Assembly (NCBI GenBank): GCA_022749755.1 | Contig: CM040453.1 | Coordinates: 1,696,102 to 1,760,101, forward strand | Source: Azadirachta indica | Lineage: Eukaryota > Streptophyta > Magnoliopsida > Sapindales > Meliaceae | Length of the DNA stretch: 64,000 bases | Reading direction: 5' to 3' | Shown here: one piece after another, positions 52,481-63,186 of the stretch | Position numbering within the stretch: the first letter of the stretch is position 1 | Layout: every line of letters starts with the position of its first letter | Position numbers and translations under genes: made by a program | The notes under the pieces: generated by a model | Seen by the model: the letters and a program-made list of their open reading frames with translations, nothing else | Databases searched by the model: none | What the model was told of the DNA's origin: nothing

Positions 52481-52946
52481 ATGGCTTCCTGCAATAATAA
52501 GAAAAGTGCTTCTGGAATAATTGTAGTTTATTGTTGCATTGTTGTAGCAATAATGGTAGTGAGCAATGAGATGCAAGGAGCAGAAGCTCAACTTTCATAC
52601 ACGTCTGAATGTCAGGAAGCCTGTAAAAAGGTGGAGCAGAGAAGTGCTCAGGGTTGCCTCGTTCGTTGCATGTATCGATGCATGCCTGTTGTTGGCACTT
52701 ACAGTCGCTGCCATCCCAGTATTACTGGTATGTCCATCTATTCTATTCTATTCTATTCTATTCTATTCCATTCCATTAAATAATTAATTAATTATTTCTC
52801 TGCAGCTAATAAATATTTTAATTTCTATTAATTCATTATATTAATTTGCAACAGAAAATTTAGAAGTACAGACCCCGGTTTCTACAGCTGATGATTCAGC
52901 ACCAGCGGCATCCAGAATACCGACAACACGCAAAATCAAATCCTGA
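52481..52946 (+). CDS. CRP-B: small secreted six-cysteine peptide, two exons (paralog of CRP-A)
   Basis: Exons 52481-52727 and 52855-52946 join in phase 1 to 112 residues. It differs from CRP-A at the extreme N-terminus (MASCNNKKSASG against MASGKSASG). From there to the end of exon 1, 225 bases carry only two differences, both synonymous (Ala GCT/GCC and Lys AAA/AAG), so the signal peptide and all six Cys positions match CRP-A. The intron differs in length and sequence and holds a (TTCTA)n run. Exon 2 has diverged strongly yet ends in the same TTRKIKS. The 3' flank has the same purine-rich run and AATGGCC context as CRP-A. This is an intact recent paralog; function is unknown. Confidence 0.8.
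52738..52773. repeat. (ATTCT)n microsatellite in the CRP-B intron
   Basis: About seven pentanucleotide units, absent from the CRP-A intron. Confidence 0.95.
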
Positions 52947-53616
52947 GGTAGCTAGCTACGAGCAACACCAAAAAATTCAAGCTCTGCACCCTCTTATTAT
53001 GCATAAATTAAGAAAAGAAGATGATGAAGAAGAAGAAGAAGAAGAAGAATAAATTCAATGGCCGTGTATACAGGCCTTCTAGTTTTTCCTACTAGAAATT
53101 ATATTTATTTATTTATTTTTTTCTAATTAATTAAGTTAAAAACTTGGGTTTGCTATGTATTTAGATATATGCATGGCAGATATCCATGGATACACATATA
53201 TATATATATATATGGGTTATATCTATGTACAATTTCTATATTAATTAATAAAGATTAATTAGTTTAATTTTGTTAATCCCTTTTGCATGAGTTTTCTTAA
53301 TTTCGATCGATCTTTTTTTTTTCTACTTTTTCTTGAAAATATATTGCCAATAACTTCCGAATTTCTGACTTTAATTTGGCAAATTAAAATCACAAATTAA
53401 CAAATAGGAATTAACATATATATCGATAGTTAGAAATCGCAAATTAATTAACAGAACAAGGCTGCGCGCAGCTCTATAATAGTCTGATTAATTAATTTCA
53501 TAATTTGAAGTTCTTCTTCTTTTTTTTTTTTTTTTCTTTTCCTTTAAACTCCCTCTCCTTTTGGCATGCAACTACTAATTTTTTATTATATATGACTTAA
53601 ATTTCAATAGTTGGTT

Positions 53617-54065
53617 TCTTTTTTTTTTTAAGCAAATCTCATTACTGAGTTAATTTAATGAAAAAGAAAGCATAGGATAACACAGAAAAGAAGAGGACAT
53701 AAAAACCGAGGCTCTGAAAAGAAAATAAAAAAAAATTTACAGGCTAATACGATCAGACTAATGGAACTGATAGGTAGGAAACCCGAAGTCATCCTGCAGA
53801 AGAACAGTGATCTCCTTCGAAGGTTCAGACCACCAAGTTAACTCAATAGTAATAACAATGCCCAAATTTGTCAATTTATCAGCAATTTATTGCCTTCCCA
53901 AAAAGTAGGAGAAAAATGAAGATGCATGAAAGATATCAAAGATATCGAAACCCCAACGAGTTGGAAGTTCCCATGGAAAAATAAACGAGAACTATTCTGA
54001 GATGCAGGAGAGGGCGGAGAGTGACTAGCTTTCAACCATGTGAAGGAAAACCATATATATGCGTG
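53617..54065 (-). mobile_element. LINE 3' relic with RNase H-like C-terminal coding
   Basis: The minus strand, after one frameshift, reads FWEGNK, then ADKLTNLGIVITIELTWWSE and PSKEITVLLQDDFG, resembling the EGN-x-x-AD-x-LAN...WW pattern at the end of plant LINE RNase H domains. A 3' tail follows and ends in a poly-A-like run (poly-T at 53617-53630 on the plus strand). The frameshift and truncation show it is dead. Confidence 0.55.
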
Positions 54066-54189
54066 CACGCCTGCAGGAAGAGACGTTTTAATTAATTTTT
54101 TAACTTTTTTGTTTTACAGTCAAGTTTTTTTAGACTCAATAATTCAGCCGTATTATCATTTAACGACCGAATGGTCCTGAATCATCATC

Positions 54190-54890
54190 ATCGTCATCAT
54201 CATGAGCTGCAGAAAAGGAGGCATGGAATCTGCACATCTACTCGCTGCTTTTCTTCTGCAATTAAACCAAATTAACATAACATACGTAGTATAATTATTA
54301 ATTAGGGTTACAGTATAATGTCATGAGAATAATTAGCAGAGAATTAATTGATAAGAATAGATACGAGTAATACACTGGGATGGCAGCGAGTGTAAGTGCC
54401 AACAGCAGGCATACAAGGATACATAATGCAACGAAGGAGGCAACCCTGAGCACTTCTCTGCTCCACCTTTTTACACATATTCTTCTTGACATTCAGAGGC
54501 ATATGAATATGACAAAACGCCTTCCACCTTATGTATGTATCTCATTGCTCATTAATGACCACAATTCCAACAATAAACCACCATTATTAATCTGATCTTG
54601 GATTTGGAACCCATTAATTAATTTTCTTTTCTTTTTTATTTATTAATTTCTAGTATATAATATAAAATATTATTATCATTATTATTATTTTGTTTTTCTT
54701 TTGTGTTTTTTGGATACACACACACACCCATCTGGAACTGGGGTCCTTCATTAATTTTATATGTACATCTCGTTCGCGTATCAGCTACGAATCAGTTTGT
54801 TTGGGTTTGTTAAAAATTAGGAATTTTAGCTCTAAAATTAAAGACGATCTTCAGCTTGTTCGATCTGATTTGAGCTTGTGGTCATTTTGA
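54190..54890 (-). pseudogene. Broken third copy of the CRP-A/B gene
   Basis: It lies inverted relative to CRP-B. The strongest match is 54375-54500, where the minus strand retains the coding around CKKVEQRSAQGCL and PAVGTYTRCHP, but in a shifted frame relative to the upstream part: the segment SYSYASECQEEYV runs into a stop. The signal-peptide region (54500-54600) is degenerate and has an early stop. Upstream, 54720-54890 preserves the promoter-side sequence, including AAGGACCCCAG after a TATA-like ATATAAAA. A diverged exon 2 candidate lies near 54200-54270. Not functional as read. Confidence 0.75.
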
Positions 54891-56557
54891 TAATTGAATA
54901 TGATGTCATGAATGTGGTTAAGTTAGTTAAAAGCAGGGAAGGAAGCCAAAAGAAAAAAAAAGAGATTTTGTGGATTGTGTTTGAAATTCAAGATTTTATC
55001 TCAGATAAGGAGTTTGAGCCACATTCCAAGAGGATGTGATTTAGTTACTCATAATTTAACTCAATTGGCTATTAATTATCAAAGTCCTACAAGTTGGCTG
55101 GAAAGAAAATTCCACGAAGAAATTGCTTGCAAGTGCTTTTCGAGTTAATGAAATCTTTGAAAAAAAAAATATCTGCATTAATACTAATATTAATGTTTTC
55201 TTCTTCTTCTTCTTCTTCTAAATTTTTTATCATACATAAATATAATTCACTCGTAATATTTATTCGTGGATCGTGTTCATTACGATTAAAACATTTTTCG
55301 TATATACAATGAATCTTCACACGGAAAGATACGTAAACAATTAAACATTTTAAGCATTTGTCTTTTTCCAAATGGAGAAGATATTTCGAAAAAGAAATTA
55401 TTGCAAAATATATTGGTGTTTTTTTGACTTACCTGTTGATCCAAAAGCTCACTAGCTCCTTGCTGTATATATATAATACCAATTTCATTATACGGTGACA
55501 ATTGTTTTATTTGAATCCATTGTAGTACACAATGGACTTTCTAAGCATAAGGGGCCTTAACTTCTCAAATCCTATCTCCAATCTTCTAGAAAATTTCATA
55601 ATCTTGAATTGGATTTTCTACCCAAATTCTGCCTTTATTTGTTTGTTGCCTGGAATTGGAACAAGTAGCTTATCACCTGTTGTAGAAGCACTCTCATTTT
55701 CTTTTGGTTCTATATATAAGCATCATTATTGCTACATAAAAAGCACTATTTATACATATTTTTTAAGGAAATATGACTCACTCTTCTCTGACATCAAATA
55801 TTGCTTTCATCTGATTTAATTGAACACACAAATTAGATCACAAAAGAGAAATGATTCTCTGCGTTGTACATCAACCCTCCAAAGAATAAATCTTATATAT
55901 GCTTCAACTCAAGACAGCATGATATTATATTTTTCTATATAGATAGACTGCAATATTAACTTTCTTAGGAGGAAAATGGACATGAATATATATGACTATA
56001 AAATTAAAATAAAATAAATTATTCCACATAGCAATATCCCTTCACCTTTCTCAGAAATATTGAATGGGAGTTTTTATGACATGCAAAGTAGCTAAGCTAG
56101 GGCAGCTTTAAATATAATGTTGATATTTCATACAACTGAATTGTCCATAGTACCCCTTCATCAACTTGTAAATGACTAAACAAATTGTGTAAATACTGTG
56201 CACATTCAAGGAGTAAGCTGTCATAATCACCAATATGATTTAAGTGCAACATTATCTTTGATCACGAGCAAATGGTAACAGGGAAGGAAACAGGACATGA
56301 CAATATAAAACAATATACGAACAATTTAATAGCAAAAAGAGATAAGATAAAATTTTAAGTCTCACAAAGTGTAGAGAAAGTTGCGCTAGATCTTTCAGAT
56401 GAAGACAAGTTGATAATAAATTTCATAATTTCTGTACTAAAAAGTTCAATATTTGTAAACTCAAAGTGAACTAGTATACCCAAAGCCTCTCCTTCAAATC
56501 CTCGTCTTTGCAATCTAAATCTCATAAATTTCCTCTTACCTAGGTGAAAGAACAGAT
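54891..56557. other. Spacer between the broken CRP and the broken EGF-like copy
   Basis: AT-rich with a (TTC)n run at 55198-55218. Short open frames have no coding character that I recognise. Confidence 0.55.
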
Positions 56558-58084
56558 ATGGGTTCCAGCTTGAAGGTTCTAGCATTATTATTTGTAGCAG
56601 TGGTAGTGGTCTTGATACCTTCTCCCGCATCTGGGCGAAACTTGATTTTGATGGCTTGGCTCCTGCACTTGCTCCTTTTTATGGTACTTCTTCCTGTTGC
56701 TTCCTCTTTCTGATAAACATACATAGACATATATGCTTACATGTATATAATTTTGGCAAACTACAGATAACCTGTGTGACACGATAAATTGTGGAAAGGT
56801 ACATGCAAAGCACAAAACTCAGTTACATTCTCCTATGAATGTGAATGTGAACCTGGTTGGAAAAGAACCCCAAACAATCAAGTCAATGAATATCTCAAGT
56901 TTCTCCCCTGCATATATCCAGAATGTAAGCTCTTTCTTGTCCTTATTCTTATTTTCCTTTATTTTCTGGATTCAATTAGGATTTCTTTAAATTGTATGGG
57001 AAGCAATTTTGCCACTGGAAAAGGCTAGAAGGCAAACATGCGTTGTCACACACAACTAACAATTATTTTGAGAATAGAGACAACATAACAAAAATAGTTA
57101 TTCAACATGTACACAAGTGCATGGACACAAATAGGGAACCAATAAGAATGGGAATACATTCGTGAAAGATAAAATCATCATTGATAAACAATTCTGAAAA
57201 CATAATTGTTTTAATTTCATATTAACAATAATACAGCTTAACAACTTCTATGCATGCAACTAGACGAAGATCAAATCATTTAATTTCTGGGAAATTAAAC
57301 CAGTTCACATGATATTCTTACAAATTATCTCTGGGAAAGGGTCATAGTCTGGTATTTACAGAACCAAAAACTTATGTCCTCGTTCTTTCTTTTTTCTCCA
57401 GGTACTTTTGACTTTTCTACCAGCCAGCCAGCTCCACTACCACTTCCACAGATGCCAATTTCTTTCAATGTGACTAACTTTGATTGTAATGCCTCTCTGA
57501 CAATTACTGCTCATTGTTTTATTGGTTCTTTTATAATTACTTTTACCTTGTGCTTCCAATTCTACTTCTCTTTGATTTCCTTTCCTATAGCTTGCTCTTT
57601 TACCGGCTGCGGAGCAGGTGCGTGCAAAAATACATCATCATATCAACACACATGCGAATGCAATACTGGGTACAAAAATTCCATGCTACAGCACAAGTAA
57701 GAACATAGACTTAACTTATATTTTCTGAAAATTATAAGAATTCAGTAAGTCTGGAAAACTAACTTGAGAAATGGCTTCTAATTTTAAGGTCCCTGGGATC
57801 TGACTGTAAAAGTCTTGGGTTTGAGGCTTCAAATGAAAAAGTAAATACAAGTGGTGCAAATAAAGGTGAGATGGATTGCACATACAAAATACAACTACAT
57901 TTTGCACCTTTTATTATTATTATTATTATTATTTCCTCTCAGTCTTGTTTATCTTTATACAAAGCCAGACACCTAATGCTCAATTTATGATGCTTTCATG
58001 TTTTCAAACACCTCTTTTCTGCCAGGAAAGTTCCATTGGATTACTATATTCGTTATATCTGTTGCCATGGCTCTGTGGAAGTAG
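56558..58084 (+). pseudogene. Broken paralog of the EGF-like gene
   Basis: All six exon equivalents can be traced in order: signal peptide plus linker (56558-56683), first module (56767-56924), linker (57402-57485), second module (from about 57597), a short exon (about 57790-57863) and the hydrophobic C-terminus ending at 58084. Lesions: the frame changes between the signal peptide (MGSSLKVLALLFVAVVVVL) and FDGLAPALAPFY; one G is missing in the first module (GGAAAGGTACATGC against GGAAAGGGTACATGC in the intact copy); the second module loses about 20 bases and shifts frame; the last exon lacks a clear acceptor. The C-terminal hydrophobic segment (FHWITIFVISVAMALWK) is still readable. It lies inverted relative to the intact gene at 47945-49438. 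Confidence 0.75.
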
Positions 58085-59004
58085 GAAGTGATGAATTGAA
58101 ATCTAGGCTCACCGGACTTCACTTTCATCATTGAGAGTTTATCTTACTTAGATATATCCATTTGGTGCACTGTGTTTAATTCTTCTCCCTAATTCATTTC
58201 TATAAATTTAGTTCCTATAAATAAGTCAATGTGAGCCTAGATAGAAGATGATTGTTGTACTCAGACCCTAAAGAACAAATGTTTTGGGCATGTGTGATTG
58301 TTTTGTCTAAGTAACATTAATTGAGCTTCAGTTATACTCTTTTCCTATCTCCTTTCTCTTTCTTTTCTGTTCAGTAATCAATCTAACAGCATCAAAACAA
58401 ACCAAGATTGAAATGACTTTTACTCAAAAGAATGTGTTAATGGAACTTTTTCATAACCTTAATAGAAATGTTGGGAAGACTTCTATGCCCAAACATTTGG
58501 CTGTAGTACTGGGCAAATGGCCTAAAATATAGCAGGAACCTTTATTTCCAGAGAACTTTCTTTAAGGAGGCAATACAATGTGGAAAGACAAGTATCAAGC
58601 AAAAGCTATGAGCCAATTGCTTATCTTATAATATCAAGTTCCCTCTTTACCTTCTAGGGACTAATATAAGTATCTCTATAATTTCTCCATTTAAGCCCTT
58701 GAGATCAATCAAAAACTTACGCTATCAAAGAAAAGGATGAAGAGAAAACCAAGAACGCATAACAGAACCACAGAGGATTGCAATTAAAACGAAATCTGAG
58801 TCCATAAAATAGTTTATGTTCAATTATTTCACATTTTCCCACCAATTTAAAGCATCAAGATACAAAATTTCTATCATGAGCTCGTGTTCTCAATCTAACA
58901 ATTGAATTAAAAAAAGACCCAAAATCACCATCAGATCAATGAACAACAACAACAACGCGGACCCACTAGACCATAAGGAAACAAGGGTTTTAGATCCTCA
59001 CCCA
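58085..59004. other. Spacer between the broken EGF-like copy and the RPI 3' end
   Basis: The right part should hold the RPI 3' UTR. No gene is seen. Confidence 0.6.
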
Positions 59005-59835
59005 TCACTTGCTCTTCACTTCTACGCCAGTCTTCCCTGCAATAATCACAGCAGTAGCCATATCCAAAAACAAGCCATGTTCCACAACTCCTTCAAGCTT
59101 CCCAATTTCCTTCCCAGCTCCAAGTCCATCTTTAATAGGTGTTTCGAAATACAAATCAACAATATAGTTAAAGTTATCAGTCACATAAGGCTTGCCATCT
59201 GCATTCACTCTCAGCTTTGCTTCACAACCTAGTTCTTTAAACATGTCCTGAAGCCTAAGCAAATTATATTGCCAACAAAACTGAACTACTTCAACTGGCA
59301 TTGCAAGTTTACTGCCACCAAGTCCAGAAACTAATTTACTCTCATCAACGACAACGACAAAACTCTTGGAAGCAGCTTCCACCATTTTCTCCCTCAAAAG
59401 CGCCCCACCTCGACCCTTAACAAGATTAAGTTCAGGGTCAACTTCATCAGCTCCATCAATGGCCAAATCAAGTAATGGGTGATCATCAAGCGTAGTTAAC
59501 GGTATACCAAGAGACCTCGCTTGTTCTTCCGTACGCTTGGAAGTTGGGATTCCGATAATATCTTTCAACTCGCGGGATTTCAAAAGGCTGCCAATTTTAT
59601 CAACGACAAAGGCGGCAGTAGAGCCCGTGCCCAGACCGAGGACCATACCGGATTTGACATAGTCAACCGCTTTATCAGCAGCGAGTTTTTTCAAGTCGTC
59701 TTGGGTGAGGGCAGGGACGGCTTGGGCTCTAATGGAAGCGGAAAAGACGCGTGGTTTTAGGGGTTGGGGTGAGCGTAGGATGAGGTGGGCAGAGGTTGAG
59801 TGGTGGAGGGAGGAGAGAAGTGACAGGGAAGCCAT
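59005..59835 (-). CDS. Ribose-5-phosphate isomerase (RpiA type), plastid-targeted
   Basis: It interconverts ribose-5-phosphate and ribulose-5-phosphate in the Calvin-Benson cycle and the oxidative pentose phosphate pathway. A single exon gives 276 residues. Residues 1 to about 37 are Ser/Leu/Arg-rich with almost no acids, as expected of a chloroplast transit peptide, followed by the mature start VPALTQDDLKKLAADKAV. Active-site blocks are GLGTGST (67-73), DGADE (127-131), KGRGGALLREK (Lys140, Glu149) and the substrate-site region NADGKPYVTDNF. An in-frame ATG 81 bases upstream (59916) would add a His-rich extension; the MASLSLLSS start is preferred as a standard plastid presequence start. Arabidopsis At3g04790 is the likely syntenic relative. 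It is head to head with the PITH gene. Confidence 0.96.
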   Translation of the reverse strand: MASLSLLSSLHHSTSAHLILRSPQPLKPRVFSASIRAQAVPALTQDDLKKLAADKAVDYVKSGMVLGLGTGSTAAFVVDKIGSLLKSRELKDIIGIPTSKRTEEQARSLGIPLTTLDDHPLLDLAIDGADEVDPELNLVKGRGGALLREKMVEAASKSFVVVVDESKLVSGLGGSKLAMPVEVVQFCWQYNLLRLQDMFKELGCEAKLRVNADGKPYVTDNFNYIVDLYFETPIKDGLGAGKEIGKLEGVVEHGLFLDMATAVIIAGKTGVEVKSK

Positions 59836-60708
59836 TTTGCGTCGGAGGTTGAGGTGGTGGTGGTGGTGATGATAGATGAGAACTGAAATGAGAGGTGCGT
59901 TGTGAATTTGTATCAATCTATCTATTTATCTATCTTTGTGTTGTGTGTTTTGGTGGGTGGTTGGGTTGGGTTGGGTTTTCAGTTTTGGTTGGTTGGTTGG
60001 TTGGTTGGTTGGTTTGTTTTGTTTGTTTGCCTTCTCGTTTTTTCAGTTTATCATATTATATACATATATTTTTAATTTCTTTAAAGAGATTTTAAGAGTT
60101 AAAATTAATTAATATTATTGTATTATCAAAATTAAACAATATTCTTGTATTAAATAAAGATTAATTATTTTTAAATTATAAATATTTAAAAATTATGAAT
60201 ATTTTAACTTTAAGTAGTCAAACAGTACGGGTTCTCGCTAATGATGTGGGTATTCTTTTCGCCAGAATCATATCCCTCTCTTAACGATATTACAATAAGA
60301 ATAAAATTTTAAAACAAGTTACAGTGTTATATTAATATTTAAAAAAAAAAGAAAAAGAAAAAAACTCTATTGTTCGTGGTGTAAAGCTTGCTAGCACAAA
60401 TATTTTGTTGTCAATGTCATGGTCAAACCTTAAAACCAATACTAGGTCCGAGACATAAAAGTTGGGCCATCATTTCTCAAAGGCCCAAATCAACCACAAA
60501 ACACTCTATTATGAACAAAAGTAAAACCGGCGTCGTAATAGCCTCTTTAATATCTTGTTAATCTGGGAATCATGTAGCACTGACTACGATATATACTCTC
60601 TTCCATAAATTCATCTTTCACATTGAAGGCACAGTATTTTAAAGTCTTTTTAACTTTTCCTCCCAAAATCAAGTTTCTTTCTCGCAACTCACGACCCGTC
60701 AACCAGCC
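59836..60708. promoter_or_regulatory. Divergent region between RPI (-) and the PITH-domain gene (+)
   Basis: 873 bases between start codons. The RPI side has a (GGTT)n microsatellite (59985-60014) and a CT/GA-rich leader. No obvious TATA box at a standard distance for either gene. Bidirectional regulation is only an inference from layout. Confidence 0.5.
59985..60014. repeat. (GGTT)n microsatellite upstream of RPI
   Basis: About six to seven GGTT units, preceded by GGGTT units. Confidence 0.9.
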
Positions 60709-63186
60709 ATGTCTGCTGAAGCTACTACCGCAATTCAGAGAAGCCAGGTGATTACTATCCCAAGTTTGGATTTTTATTATACTTTGTTTGGTTTCTGAGA
60801 AAGATAATGAGAATCTTGGAACTTGCCAACTGGGGTTCATCAATTTGCTGCTGTGGTGCAAAGATTTTTTTTTTCCTTCTCTTTTCGTTTCATGCAATTT
60901 GTTGGTAGAGAAGGAGGATACATTGATGTTGGTAGTCTGATATTGGATTGTTGGTAAGATGCTATTTTGTTCGGTTGCTGAGAAAATGAATGTGAAAAAC
61001 TTGGAATCTGACAACTGGGTGTTTTGACTTTGAATTTATAGTTTAAAGATTTGTAATTATTTTTCCCATTATATGGCTTATTCAGAAATTAAGATCGTTA
61101 TATTGGTTTTGGTGATTAGGTTGATCTGTTGAACTTCATAGACTGGTCTGGAGTTGAATGCCTTAACCAGAGTACCAGCCATTCTCTGTCCAATGCCCTC
61201 AAACAGGTAATTTCATTTAGTTTGCTTTTTTTTTTTTCTGGTGATTATAACTACTTGGTTTGTGATCAAATTATTACCGGATAAATCATGAAGGAAAGCT
61301 TCTCCTTTTATGTTGAAGTTTCATGATTTTCTAAGAGAATGTGGAAAATGCATGCTAGATCAATATGAAATTTCATAATCTAATTGGATCACAACAAAAA
61401 TAGGAAACTAAAATCTGAATATTAGTTCTTGTATATTTCTGTTTCTGAAAGTGTTGGAAGCTCGTTTTGGCCGTAATATAGCATGCTGTTATTGGAGTAC
61501 ATGTTACTAGTTCATTATCTACCAATCCTAGCTCGGTAGTGTGGAATTTGGGCATAGAGTTAGAATTGTGTGGAATTGGAGACTTCTTTGGCGTAATTAA
61601 AATATGGCATCTCTAGTTCCGCAGAATTCCAATTCCAAACTCTGGTTTCACGCTACCAAACATTCCATTTGTGTAAGTTACTTTCTGCTTGTTCAATATC
61701 TTCTTATCAAGTTTGATGGTTGTACAACTAAACTTACTTTTTCCATGCAGGATTACAGAGAAGATGATGGTTTGAATCTGGAGAGTGATGCAGATGAGCA
61801 ACTTCTAATTTATCTTCCTTTTACCCAAGTTGTTAAACTTCATTCTATTGTCATCAAAGGACTTGAAGAGGAAGGTACTTGTCACTTTTACTTGATCTCT
61901 ATATTTTGCATCCATATCCGTATGACCCAAATTACATCAGTATAAGATGACAGAAGCTTATGTTGTTCTCTCTCTTCTAAACCTGGTGGAGTGAAAATAA
62001 AAAAATAGCAATATGGAATCTTGAGTTTTAGGCCAAGAGTAGTGACCTATGATTATGGAAGGAACAAGGAGCATCAAAAGGAGTAAATGGGTAGATATGG
62101 AATCTGTATAGGCCATTCTTGTTGTATATGTAATATGTTTACAGGATAGAACACTTTATTGGTTCTTTACGAGAGTGTCATGTCATTATAGTGAGCATTT
62201 ATGCATTGGTACGCTACATGAAAAATTGATCAATTTGGCCCGTTGACTTTTGGAAGCTTGTCAAGTTTCGATTAGATTTTTTCATCGGTGATACTGGTAG
62301 TGGTTTACATGGAAACATTCATTTCATACCATGTATTTACTTTGCATTGTTGCAGTTTTGTTTTGTGAGGTTCATGTATTCTAATATGATGGTTTTTAAC
62401 AGGTCCAAAGATGGTGAAACTTTTCTCAAACAGAGAACATATGGGATTTAGGTACTGTTTAACGGATGATTACTTTAATCGATTTTATATTTGATATGGA
62501 AATAGGCCCAACTTCTTAACTTATGTTGTATTTCATGTTTTGGTGAAAACAGCAATGTCAATGACTTCCCTCCAAGTGACACTGCTGTTTTATCCCCAGA
62601 AAATCTTAAGGTAGAAATTCTGTGTCCACTTGTGCTTCAACTGCAGCTCCCATAAAGGATTGTTCCCACCAGCAAATTATTGGTACACAATTTATGTTTT
62701 CTTTTGTTCCTCTACAGGGAAAACCAGTAGTCTTGAAGTTTGTCAAGTTTCAGAATGTTCGTAGGTAAGGTCAATGCCTATGGGTTGCTAAAATATCTTT
62801 GTAGTTCTAATCATGATATTTAACTAGGGTGATGATGGACTAACTTTAATTATTTGGATCAGCCTGACAATATTTATTGAGGACAATCAGTCAGGTTCTG
62901 AAGTCACAAAAGTTCAAAAGATTGCCCTGTTTGGAACAACGTAAGTTTCTATTATCCTAATTGTACTCCCAACTTTTCCATCTTGTTAGATCCACGCTTT
63001 CGCAGAAAGTACAGTGCAGCATAAATTGATTAATTGTTTTATAATACCGCCTTGATTATTGTAAAGTTTCTTTTAAAGGGTGCAAGTTTAGACTGTATTA
63101 GAAGTTTATTGATGTTTGTTTTATAATAATGCAGCGTTGAAACAACAGACATGAAGGGCTTGAAAAAGATTGAGGACGGTCACTGA
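60709..63186 (+). CDS. PITH (DUF1000) domain protein
   Basis: PITH is the proteasome-interacting thioredoxin C-terminal domain; plant stand-alone PITH proteins are soluble and poorly characterised. Eight exons close in frame to 177 residues: 60709-60747, 61120-61206, 61751-61874, 62403-62451, 62553-62610, 62718-62764, 62863-62940, 63135-63186. Family blocks are [75 protein letters not shown] and QKIALFGT. There is no thioredoxin domain in front, so it is the short form. Arabidopsis At3g04780 is the likely syntenic relative. Confidence 0.94.

Noticed and set aside
54298..54492. 64-codon minus-strand open frame with a hydrophobic stretch
   Set aside because: It is an out-of-frame reading of the broken CRP copy; the apparent membrane segment comes from the shifted Cys-rich coding.
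60547..61014. 155-codon minus-strand open frame over the start of the PITH gene
   Set aside because: It overlaps exon 1 and intron 1 antisense, has mixed low-complexity composition and no recognisable domain.
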